A stretch of 64,000 nucleotides of DNA from positions 126,977,503 to 127,041,502 of the forward strand of contig CM041783.1 in assembly GCA_023374045.1 (NCBI GenBank), read 5' to 3'. Shown piece by piece: positions 43,495 through 53,500 of this stretch; the stretch's first letter is position 1, and every line of letters starts with the position of its first letter. The notes under the pieces are model-generated. The model was not told where the DNA came from and did not search any database. It saw only the letters and a program-made list of their open reading frames with translations. Made by a program: the position numbers and the translations under genes. The stretch comes from Limonium bicolor (Eukaryota; Streptophyta; Magnoliopsida; Caryophyllales; Plumbaginaceae).

Positions 43495-46468
43495 ATTGAG
43501 CAAGGAAAACCTAAGGAGGAAAGTTTGTGAGCTTGTGAAAGAACAAGGTAAATTACTTACCTTATGGTGTTTTATTGTTTAAGGGAATGGGATTTAGATA
43601 TGTGATGAGTGTAGCTTAGGTTTACATTAGAAAAGGGATATATATCTAGGAGAAACAATGACTATGTTTGAGAACTTGTGACTAAGGAGCTAATGAGAAA
43701 AGAGATAGTCAAACAATGTTGAGATGAATTACAAGAAGCATTTTATTTCAATGGGAGCCTTGTTGTGTGTATTCGCAAGTCAAAGGCAAATATATGTGGA
43801 AATTCAGTGGTTAAGATTATTGTCATTTAAGGGCCTAAGTGCCAAGCATTTTAAGTTTATACACTATATGATGATGTGGTGTAGTTTTGGTGTAAATTGT
43901 GTGTTAAGATGTTGTAAGGAGAATTTGATTGATCTTGGTTGTTTGATGGTGAAAAACCAAGTGTTTGGGTGTAACAATATACTAGAGAACCCATGGCAAA
44001 ATTTAGTGAAGAACCTAAGTGTTTAAGATGTTCTAAGGTGATTTCATGACTAAGGAAGTACTAGGAGGTTTTAGAGGTTGTCTTGATGTAAAAGGATGAG
44101 TCTAAGGTGTTTTAATGAGTTATAATTACTTAGGCATCACTATGGAGGATTTAGGAATCAAAAGAATGTACTTGAGTATTTAGGACTTAGGCAAATGTTG
44201 GTAAACAACTAGGAAGGAAAATAATGTGTTGATGGATGGAGGCATAAGCTTGTGAAGAAACTTTAAGTAGTTGCATAAAGGAGTTTTAGATGGTGAAAGC
44301 TGCTTGGGAGATGATGTTATAGTGGTGAGGAAGCATTTGGCATAGTGGTTATACTAGGTATGAACCACCACCAAGAAACCTAGTGAAAAACTTTACAAGT
44401 GTTGGCATGATTACAAGGAAAATGCATAATGACAAAGGTGGATGTTGGTGAGTGATTTAAAGTGTTTAGTGGTTGGCTTAAGGTGTATTTGAGGTGCCCA
44501 AATGAGGTTAGAACTTACTAGGATATATGAGGAGAAGGTTGGAGTCAAATGGGAATTTAGAAACAAGGTTCTGGAGCCGACCGACCTTAGGGACCGGACC
44601 TGCAAGGTCGGTCGAGCTCAGATTACACTACCGGAAAAAGTTTCTGGAATCGACTGAACTTGGGGACCGGACTTATAAGTTCGGTTGGGCTTGTATTTTG
44701 TGTATGAATTAAGTCTCTGGAATGGACCGACCTTGGGGACCGGACTTGCAAGGTCGGTCATGCCTATAATTTTGTACGGTAATAGGTCTCTAGAATCGAC
44801 CGAACTTGGGACCAGACTTGGCAAGTTCGGTCAAGCTTAAATTTCTCATGGGGAAAACTCTCGGGAATGGACCGACCTTGGGGACCGGACTTGCAAGGTC
44901 GGTCGGGGTAGAATTTTCAAGCGGTAATATGTTCTGGAATGGACCGACCTTGGGTAAGGTCGGTCGGTAAGTTCGGTCGAGCCTAAAACACAAAAAAAAA
45001 AGAAATTTTAAATTCTAAGGATGTTAATTGGTAATAAGGTATGCCATTGGTAGGGTAGTAAAGATTAGGACCCTAGGAACCTAAGGAATTAAGCTAAGCT
45101 AAGTATAAACCTTAATATTTAAAGTTAAGTTTACAAGGTTAAGTGGCAAAGACTTAAGAGGGTATTGAATGGGAATCTTTAGGGACTAAGTGAGTTAAGT
45201 AAGGTGCAAATAACTAATGGCCTAAGAATGAACCAATGTTTTAGGTTTGTGAATTGGGACCCCGGAGAAGGTCAAACAAACGATAGACGATGGTGAACGG
45301 TACAATCTTTCTTGTGACCTTCTTGCTAACGAGGTGTCCCTCGGCTTGTGTGCTATCTGTTTACTGGCTATGACTAAGACAAGATAAAGCATGCAACCGG
45401 TTATATTTGTTCTCGTTGTGTATGTGTTTTCTTTACACTAACCCACGAGACTTGAGACTGTTACTAACTAAGTTTAGTACTTACTGAGTTAAGGTTATGA
45501 GTTAAGTATTGAAAAATGTTGGTTAATACCCGTTAGGGTTTAACTAACACATGGTGTGTAAGATTTATACTAACTGGAACTTGAGTGAGGAAACCCGGGA
45601 CTGACTCCAGTCATGCATGCTAAGGAAAGGGGGACGGTATCTCAATCAGATCCGCCCTCCGCTTAAGGACTTGTCTTCGGACTTGTTGCCTAGGGCCGGT
45701 TGCCGGCTCAGCTACGCTGGACTCCTGTCCAAGGTAGGTGGCATTAAGATAGTGCGGTAGGATCACCTAAATCCTAGGTTTGAGATTAAGCTACAACCAT
45801 TTCCTTTCTAGGAACGGTTTGTATACTGAGATTAAGATAAGGTTAAGACTGAGGTAAGATAAGGAACTGAGGTTAAGGAAATCAGGATTAAGGAGGGGGT
45901 TACTAACCCGCTTGATAAGGGAACGCTTGTGTCGTTCATTGTGTGTGAACCATGAATGTTCATCTGTGGATTGTTGTTTATTGCACTTCATATCATGCTT
46001 GTGTACTTAATCAATTTCCATGCTATCGACAATTAGTCGTCGTAGCCCCGTTAGCTTGGGGGCCATGAGAGGGAGTACCAGCATTCGTGCTGACCCCCTT
46101 TGGGGGCTTTTTTTACACTTGCAGGTAGGAGACCCATGAAGTCACACCACGAGAGTAGGAGCGGTTAGACTTAGGATGGGTTGTTTATTTTGAGTACGGG
46201 TTGCGCTTGTGCTCCCGTCTGTTTATATTGAAGCTGATGTAAGTTTGTGACTATGACTTAGATACTTAAACTCGGTTGGTTGGTGGTTTTGGATGGTGAT
46301 GTTTTGGTCGGTTGGTTACTTTGGATAAGTGTTGTAATTTGATAAGGCCGGTATGTTCTAACGATCAGACCGTGGCAAGGTCCAGGTGTTTGTTATTTCC
46401 GCTGCGACGAGTTCGATTAAGTGTTAAGTTTTGCGATAACCACGATTGGCTTTGGACGGGGTGTTACA
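43495..46468 (+). repeat. E2 5' LTR, second segment
   Basis: Resumes after X and ends GGGGTGTTACA like E1. The combined LTR is about 4.2 kb, close to E1. A hairpin array lies at 44570-44980. Confidence 0.85.
44570..44980 (+). repeat. Hairpin array in E2 LTR (GACCGACCTTG stems)
   Basis: Six units: TCTGGAATGG-like box, GACCGACCTTG, GGGACCGGACTTG, then CAAGGTCGGTC. One family of units uses GAACTTGG/AAGTTCGG instead, with both arms changed together. TTCTGGAA at 44642-44649 and 44932-44939. Confidence 0.87.
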
Positions 46469-46472
46469 AAAG

Positions 46473-46500
46473 TGGTAACAGAGCGTAGTTACGCTCTGAT
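46473..46500 (+). promoter_or_regulatory. Primer binding site inside a hairpin (E2)
   Basis: TGGTAACAGAGC (46473-46484) has one change from the E1 site. CAGAGCGT (46479-46486) pairs with ACGCTCTG (46491-46498). The pair next to the loop is changed on both sides relative to E1. Confidence 0.82.
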
Positions 46501-47335
46501 CAACAAATACCGGACATGAGTAACCACCGAGTTAGGATATAAGTTAAGAAATAAGTGATGGGTTAAGGGTGAGAGCTGTTAGTGTGAGTAGAGTCAGGTG
46601 ACCACTAATAAGTGTGGATCATCTTTACCGTCTACGGACGTTATAAATTCGTTAACCGAAACAGTGGTGGATACGGATCTAATGTAAGTTGTGATTGTTC
46701 AGATGTCTGGAAGGAGAGGCCGGGGGCGTCCCAGAGGCGACGAGACCGAAATACTAGAGGGGCAGACGATCACAGAGATCGTAGCAGCCGCATTAGGGCA
46801 CAAGGGCTATCAGCCTGATGTGGGTGCACCACCTCCACCGCCACAACCCCGGGAACCAAATTGGGTGAAGAGCCTTGCAGACCTTCGACCCGCACACTTT
46901 AAGGGGGAGACCGATCCCGCCAAGCTTGAGGCGTATATCTCCGAGCTGGAGACCGCCTTCGAGACCCTTGACGTCCCTGCAGGGATCAAGGTGCGTCTGG
47001 CTGCTTTCTATCTGAAGGGGGCATCAAGTGATTGGTGGAAGCTAGTGAGGGCCGAGCATGTGGCCAATCCAGAGTTCGGTTGGGAGCAGTACACCACATT
47101 GCTACGAGCATAGTACTACCCCGCCCATGTCCAGATGAAGAAGCGCTTGCAGTTGGATGCGCTTAAGCAGACAGACAAGATGACGGTGGACGAGTATTAC
47201 TCAGAGTTCACCGCCTTGCTCCGTCTTCTGCCAGGTCTTGGATATTCAGACCAGATCCTGGTGGACCGCTTCTATGGCGGGCTTAGCCATCGACTCCGCT
47301 ACGGCTTGGGGCCGACGAGTTACACTACCTTGCAG

Positions 47336-47421
47336 GTAATAAGAATGGATGAGATTTGAGTAAGTAAATGAGTAAGATTTAGATTATGAGAAATAAGAGT
47401 GACTAATACTGGGGAAAGCAG
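47336..47421 (+). other. Intron 1 of E2 gag (86 bp)
   Basis: GCAG/GTAATA to AAAGCAG/GAG, phase 0, with a CTAAT branch-like motif. Same position as 2898-2984 in E1. Confidence 0.8.
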
Positions 47422-47674
47422 GAGTGCTATCATGCCGCTGCTAAGGTTGAGATAACCGTTCAGCTGAGCGACGAGGAGAATGCTAAGAGGAAGAGTGTCG
47501 GTAAGAGCACGGAGAACCAAGGGCAAGGTGGGTACAAGAAGCAGAAGTACCAGCCTCAGGCCCAGAAAAATCAGAACCAAAAAGGGAAGGAGGAAAAGGA
47601 TAAGGCTCCGGAAGAGCCACTGAAGTTGACATATGCGTATGCAGCTACACCCCTGCGCTCAAGGGCGCCAAAGG

Positions 47675-47753
47675 GTAAGGGATTGATATTGAGTGAATTA
47701 AGAGACAATTAGTAACCATTTGAGATATAAGTACTGATATTGCGAATGATCAG
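47675..47753 (+). other. Intron 2 of E2 gag (79 bp)
   Basis: G/GTAAGG to GATCAG/GA, phase 1. Joining the exons keeps one open frame into the zinc knuckles. Confidence 0.8.
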
Positions 47754-48095
47754 GATCTGAGGCTGAGAAGGGAGCCGGTGGTGGCTACCAGCGACGCTAC
47801 ATCTGTAGGTGGTGTCACAAGGACCACCCCGGGCTCGATTGCAAGGGGAACAAGGTGGAGTGCAACTATTGTGGGGTATACGGACACCGAGCATACGAGT
47901 GCTTCCGGAACCCCGCTAGCAGAGCCTATAGACCCGAGACTAGGGGCAAAGGCAAGACTGATCAGGGAGCTGGATCTGACAGTCAGAGGAGGGTGCAACA
48001 AGCTGCAGACAAGAACCCACGGGTGACCCAGAAGTCGGGACCCACACTACACTTGGTGGACCGGGACGATGAGCCTGAACCCTCATCGAGGCCAG

Positions 48096-48227
48096 GTACC
48101 GCTATAACCATTTAGTAATAAAACTACCTGCTTACAGCATTATCATGCATGTTTGGTGAATAATTGAGTTGAGTGAGCATGAGATGAGATTAGAACTTAA
48201 GTAAGATATAACCTACTACCACTTTAG
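48096..48227 (+). other. Intron 3 of E2 (132 bp), gag to AlkB exon
   Basis: CCAG/GTACCG to CTTTAG/GA, phase 1. The same donor can alternatively reach 49122, giving a 1027-bp intron that removes the AlkB exon. Confidence 0.8.
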
Positions 48228-48967
48228 GAAGCTTCAACATCTGCTATCCAATACCATCTACACCTAACCCGGAGTACACCGACATCGAAACCATAGACTT
48301 TCCAACCGAACAATGTCAGGTTATCCGCCCAGGTATGATTTTATTAAGGGGATACCTGACACCCGAAGCGCAAATAGCCATCATCAGGAAATGCAATCAA
48401 CTAGGAATGGGACCGGGGGGTTTTTATAAACCGGAGTACCCAGGGGGAGCAAGGATGAAATTAAAAATGATGAGCTTAGGCAAGGATTGGAATCCATATG
48501 CCAAGAACTACCAAACCACGAGGATGCAGGATGGAGTCTCACCACCGGGAATACCCGAAGAGTTCCATCCAGTTATTACACAAGTCGTGGAGATCGCTCA
48601 ACAGTTGGAAGTTGAACCGATTCCAGACATACAAGCAGACATTTGCATTGTAAACTTCTACGAGAAAGATGGGCGACTTGGACTACACCAGGATAAGGAC
48701 GAGACAACTGAGTCTCTCGAAGGAGGGATACCCGTAGTCTCTTGTTCCATTGGAGATGATGCAGAGTTTTTATACGGCGAGCAGAAGCGTGCGGACCGTG
48801 CAGATAAGTTGATACTTAAGTCTGGAGATGTATTAGTTATGGGAGGAGAATCAAGGATGTTGTACCATGGGATTAAGAGAATTAAGTTGAATACAGCACC
48901 GTCAGTAGTGATTAATGCGACGCACATGAAACCAGGACGGTTAAACCTAACCTTTAGACAATATTAG
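48228..48967 (+). CDS. AlkB-type 2-oxoglutarate/Fe(II) dioxygenase exon (E2)
   Basis: Second copy of the captured dioxygenase, same exon length (740 bp) and no gap relative to E1. The first internal Met is at 48335; 210 residues follow to TAG at 48965-48967. All catalytic positions are kept: NFY at 107-109, HxD at 118-120, distal His 178, RLNLTFR with Arg 202, Asn 204, Thr 206, Arg 208. Roughly 55 of 210 residues differ from E1, mostly conservative. The N-terminal lead (ICYPIPS...TEQCQVIRPG) is also shared. The exon is free of stops although the flanking gag and pol exons have four. Splicing would attach it to two RNA-binding zinc knuckles. Confidence 0.92.
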
Positions 48968-49122
48968 CCATGTAATGTTAGAATGAGATGAGGAATGAGA
49001 TGTAAGATTGAAGCACATGTTGTAAACAGGATGGTTATGAATAAAATAACAGTGTTGTTCATATAAATTGTTACGACTCTTGTTATACCATCAATACTCA
49101 TGAAGCTTATGAATACAATTAG
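48968..49122 (+). promoter_or_regulatory. AlkB 3' UTR, poly(A) signal and pol acceptor (E2)
   Basis: AATAAA at 49040-49045 lies 72 bases after the stop, as in E1 (70). The T-rich tract ends in CAATTAG (acceptor at 49121-49122), opening the pol exon in the phase required by the exon ending at 48095. Confidence 0.65.
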
Positions 49123-49640
49123 GTCATGGACTCGGTACGGAAGGTGCGCTAAGCATACTTACAGAGGCACAGGCCGACACCAGCGGTACTATCCTCACCG
49201 GCACCTTTCCGATTAATGGGATTGAGGCATCAGTTCTCTTCGACTCAGGGGCCTCACATACCTTTGTCTCGGCATCTTTCGCGAGCAGGTTGGGGCTAGA
49301 CGCTGATGAGCTACCCGACTTCACGGTTACGCTCCCGTCTAAGGAGAAGGTTCGTTGCACTCGCTACTACCGAGGAGCCATTGTCAGAATTAAGGGGGAA
49401 GACTTCCCAGTCAGTTTTATTGAGTTCAGGGAGTTGGGATTTGATGTTATCTTCGGGATGAACTGGTTGGAGCGGCACAAGGGTCGTATCCTCTGCGCCG
49501 AGCATAGATTGCTGCTCAGGAGCCCATCTGTGGTAACAATATCATACCGCCAGAGGCTCAGAGAGCCTTCGACTAAGATCATCACCGCTATGGCAATGTA
49601 TAAGGAATTGAGAAGGAAGGAAGTAGTGTACCTCTGCTAG
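49123..49640 (+). pseudogene. pol: Protease region of E2 pol, stop at end
   Basis: Opens in phase 1: HGLGTEGALSIL, then VLFDSGASHTF with the catalytic Asp (about 49240), PDFTVTLPSKEKV and [14 protein letters not shown]. Continuous with RT in one frame except TAG at 49638-49640. Confidence 0.87.
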
Positions 49641-50504
49641 GTACATGACATAGAGAGAGACCCCGAGTTCGACCCCGACTTACCGGTAGTGTCGGAGTTC
49701 CCCGACCTATTTCCACGGGAACTGCCCAGCATGCCACCCACTCGGGAGGTAGAATTCACCATCGAGCTGCTACCTGGTACCGGACCGATAGGCAAGGCAC
49801 CATACCGCATGGCTCCGGCAGAAATGACTGAGTTAAAGGAACAACTGAATGACTTGTTAGACAAAGGGTTCATAAGACCCAGTGTATCACCATGGGGAGC
49901 GCCAGTTCTCTTCGTGAAGTAGAAGGATGGTAGTCTCCGCCTCTGCATCGACTACAGAGAGTTGAATGCAGTAACAGTGAAGAATAAGTATCCACTACCC
50001 CGCATTGACGATCTGTTCAATTAGTTGAAGGGAGCATCTGTGTTTTCCAAGATAGATCTCAGATCAGGGTATCATCAGATAGCCATTAAGGAGGGAGACA
50101 TTGAGAAGACGGCATTCCGGACACGATACGGCCACTATGAGTTTACAGTGATGTCGTTCGGTTTGTCGAACGCACCGGCGAAGTTTATGGATCTGATGAA
50201 CCGCTTGTTCCGGGAGCAGCTGGACAAGTCGGTTATGGTGTTTATTGACGATATTTTGATATATTCGAAGTCAAAGACTGAGCATGAGGAACACTTGAGG
50301 AGAGTATTAGAGATATTGAGGGAGAACCAGCTATATGCCAAGTTCTCCAAGTGTGAGTTTTGGCTTGACCAGGTCTCTTTCCTGGGTCATGTCATCTCAG
50401 ATGCTGGGATCTCAGTGGATCCAGCAAAGATTAATGCCGTACGTACCTGGCCAAGGCCGAAGACTGTTACCGACATCCGGATCTTTCTCGGTCTGGCAGG
50501 TTAC
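49641..50504 (+). pseudogene. pol: Reverse transcriptase of E2, truncated by Y
   Basis: Same frame as protease. Shows [12 protein letters not shown](TAG)[38 protein letters not shown] and [12 protein letters not shown] codons at 49920 and 50022 replace Lys and Gln codons of E1. It ends after FLGLAGY, where Y starts. Confidence 0.9.
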
Positions 50505-53500
50505 TGTGGAGGGTGATTTTTCGGTATGAGGGGGGTCAATCTAAATATGGTCTGACTGAAAAGCCTAGATCCTAAAATGCCATTCTGTGGAGGGTGAAAA
50601 CCCGTTATTCTGGCATCCCTCAAGTACCTACTACATTGTCCGTCTTTCCCAGAAAGCTTATGGGGAATGCTAGTGAGCACTACACCCGCTCTCGATGGGC
50701 TCCACGCGGACTTATGCCTCTATAAGGCGGAATTGACTAGAGTCGCCATCTAGTTTGACCTAAGGAACTAGGAAAGGAGGAGAAGGGTTCTAAGAACCAC
50801 TAATTGACTCTGATGATTTGTTGTCTATGGATAGGACTTATCTAATCATACTAGAGATTCTGTGTGGGTTCGCACTGGGTTACACCCCTTAGAAGTGGCA
50901 ACGACCACAACTTCGGATTGGTGCCTGAGGAAACCTCGGTCTCTAATTGTCGGGATTGCCTTCTTTCAAAACCTTATCTAAAGAGATTCATGTAAAAGCC
51001 AACGATAGGATTGATTGGGAGAGTAGAAAACAAAGAGATTCATGTAAAAGCCAAGCTAGCGCCAAATGAAAGGGTTGATGAATTCGGATGAGTATAGAAT
51101 GAAGATCTGAGAAAAGTCTGAGGTTGAGTGAATGAACTAGACTTAGAGTCTGATAGTTTGAAGTTTGTGGGAGTCGACGAAGGTTGGGCGTTTCGAAAGA
51201 TATGAGAGCCACTTTAGAAGGGGAAGGGGTTTTTTTGTTTGGAATGGGGTCGTACCCTATGTGGGCTGCCTACTTACTTAACTCCATGTTGAGATCAGAC
51301 CTTACGTAGTTCAGGGTTTTGGGGTTTTGGAAGTTTTGAAGGGTTTGGAGTTTTGGGTGTGAGAGATTAGTCTGTGAGACGCTCGGGTCTATGAGACGGT
51401 TGGGATGGGATGGGATGTCAAGGCCTGTGAGACGCTCGGGTCCGTGAGACGCTTGAATCTTAAAATGGTGGAGAAATTGAGATGTTCGAGTCTGTGAGGC
51501 GCTCGGGCCTGTGAGACGTTAGAAGTTAGAGAGGAGTTGGGATTAGGGAGACGATTCGAGTTTGAGGCAATTTGGAGTTTGAATGGTGATTTGAGTATGA
51601 AGTGTTTTGGGGTTTTGAAGATGATTTGAGTATGTGTGAGGCTATTGAAGTCTAAGTAGAGATCCCGGGTTTTTCAGATTTGAGATTCAAAAGGGGTTGA
51701 GGTTTTGGGATATTTCGAGTTTAGAGTGAGATGATGGTAGACAGAATTGTTTGGAGGAATGATTGTCAAGATTGTCTCTCTTAAAGTATTTGAAACCAAA
51801 AAATCATTTTTTGTTGTAAAAGGGCGAATAATCCCGAGGGATATTACCCTATGTACCCCCTCGAACACGACACTTAATTAATGGTAAGTGTCGAGGCTCG
51901 AAAGATGGGGCAATGAATTTATGTCGAAAATAGGATTTAGAAAGAAACACCATGAATGAGATGTTCTCGGTCAAACCCTAATAACGTCTCTAACTCCCGG
52001 GTTTTAAAACGTTTGAAACCGAAAACCTTGAAATCGAGCGGAAGGGAGTTAGACGATTCTAAAATCCCGGCTGCAACTTGATAAGCGAGAAATACATCTA
52101 GTTTTAGGGCTTTAATTCTTCCTATTTTCATAGCAATTTGTGTCGTATTTCTCACTTATCTTACGATTTTCCTAGATTTATGTTTTGATATGAACTGATA
52201 CATTTTATGTGTCAAATGCAGTAAAAAGTCTTGGAATCACATAGTTTATCTCATGAGCTTTCCAACGCAACAAACGGCGATTAAAACGGACTTATAACGA
52301 CGAATCGGGATGTTACGACCCCAGTGCCCCGCCTAAAGAGATCCAGACTGCGACAAGGGATGTTACGACCCCAGTGCCCCGCCTCGGATTTTTATTTGGA
52401 GGAGAAACAAATAATGTCTAACTAGGAAGAAAACGTTCTTTAAAGGTGTTAGACATCCTATGTTCCCCGAAAACAATTTATTTTGGGTTTGAAAACTATG
52501 TTAGGAAACTTGTGAAGTTGTTCGGAATTCTCGATGAAGAAACACTGATTTTGAGAATTGATTTTAGGGGAAAACTTTCTGTATATGTGAGAAGAACTTT
52601 CTGCGTTTGAGAAGAGTTTTCTGTGATGTGAGAAGAGTTTTTCCTTTAAAATTCCACAAAATAGTTTTGGTTTGAAATAAAAGAGTTGTTTGAAATCTTT
52701 GAAAAGATTTTTGATTTTTTTTAAAATGAATGGGATTTACAACTTGAGTTTGAATTGGATGAATTGAATCTGGATTTGAATTGAATGGAATAGGATTTGA
52801 ATTGAATTGGGATGAATGAATTGGGTTTGAATTAAATTTGGGTTAAGGTTGGAAAACGGGCCGGGTCAAAGTTAGACCGGCTCAGTGTTGAATTGGGTCA
52901 AAGTTGAGATTGGTCAGAGTTAAAGTTTGGATTGGTCAAAGCTAGACCAGGTCAAAGATTGGGTCAAGGTCAAAGTTCGGATTGGTCAAAGCTTGGGTCA
53001 TGGTCAACATTCGGTTGGTCAAAGTTTGGGTTTGGTCAAAGCTGGACCGGGTCAAGGTTAGGTCAAGGTCAAAATTCAAGTTGGTCAAAGTTCGGGTTGA
53101 TCAAAGTTGGGTCAAGGTCAAACTTGGGTTCAAGTTGAAGTGGGCTTTGTTTGGGGTTTTGGGCCGAATTGGGCCTTGGTTGGGCTTTTGGGCCTTGTTT
53201 GGTGTTTTGGGCCGAATCGGGCCTTGGTTGGGCTTTTGGGCCTTATTAATTTGGGCTGAAATGGATTTTTGATTGGGCCTTGGAGTGGCCTTTTGAAATG
53301 GGCTTTGGAATTGGATCAAATATGGGCCTGATTTAGAATTTGGGCCTGATAGGCCTTGTTTGGGGTTTTGGGCCGAATTGGATTTTGGGCAAAACTTGGG
53401 TTTAGGCCAGTGTGATGTTTTGGGCCAGATTGAAGATTGGGCCAGAATGAAATTGAATTTGTATTTGGATTTGAGTTTATTCTTTTTTTTATTGGGTGAA

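Larger units (their letters stand above)
46703..48095 (+). pseudogene. gag: Gag of E2, two introns, one TAG stop
   Basis: Start at 46703 in the same context as E1. N-terminus SGRRGRGRPRG is AT-hook-like. Capsid motifs include PNWVKSLADLRPAHFKGETDP, SDWWKLV and MTVDEYYSEF. Exon 1 (46703-47335) is open except TAG at 47111-47113, where E1 has a Lys codon. Exon 2 (47422-47674) is a Lys/Gln-rich linker. Exon 3 (47754-48095) has two zinc knuckles, CRWCHKDHPGLDC and CNYCGVYGHRAYEC (CX2CX4HX4C), and ends in phase 1. Reading past exon 1 without splicing meets a stop 24 bases into the intron, giving a capsid-only product. Confidence 0.88.
46469..50504 (+). mobile_element. Chromovirus E2 internal region, truncated by Y
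   Basis: Second, diverged AlkB-bearing chromovirus. Colinear with E1 from primer site to RT, with all exon edges matched. Unlike E1 it has no frameshift, only four TAG stops (47111, 49638, 49920, 50022). Homology stops inside RT at 50504, where Y begins; the rest of E2 should lie beyond Y. Confidence 0.9.
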
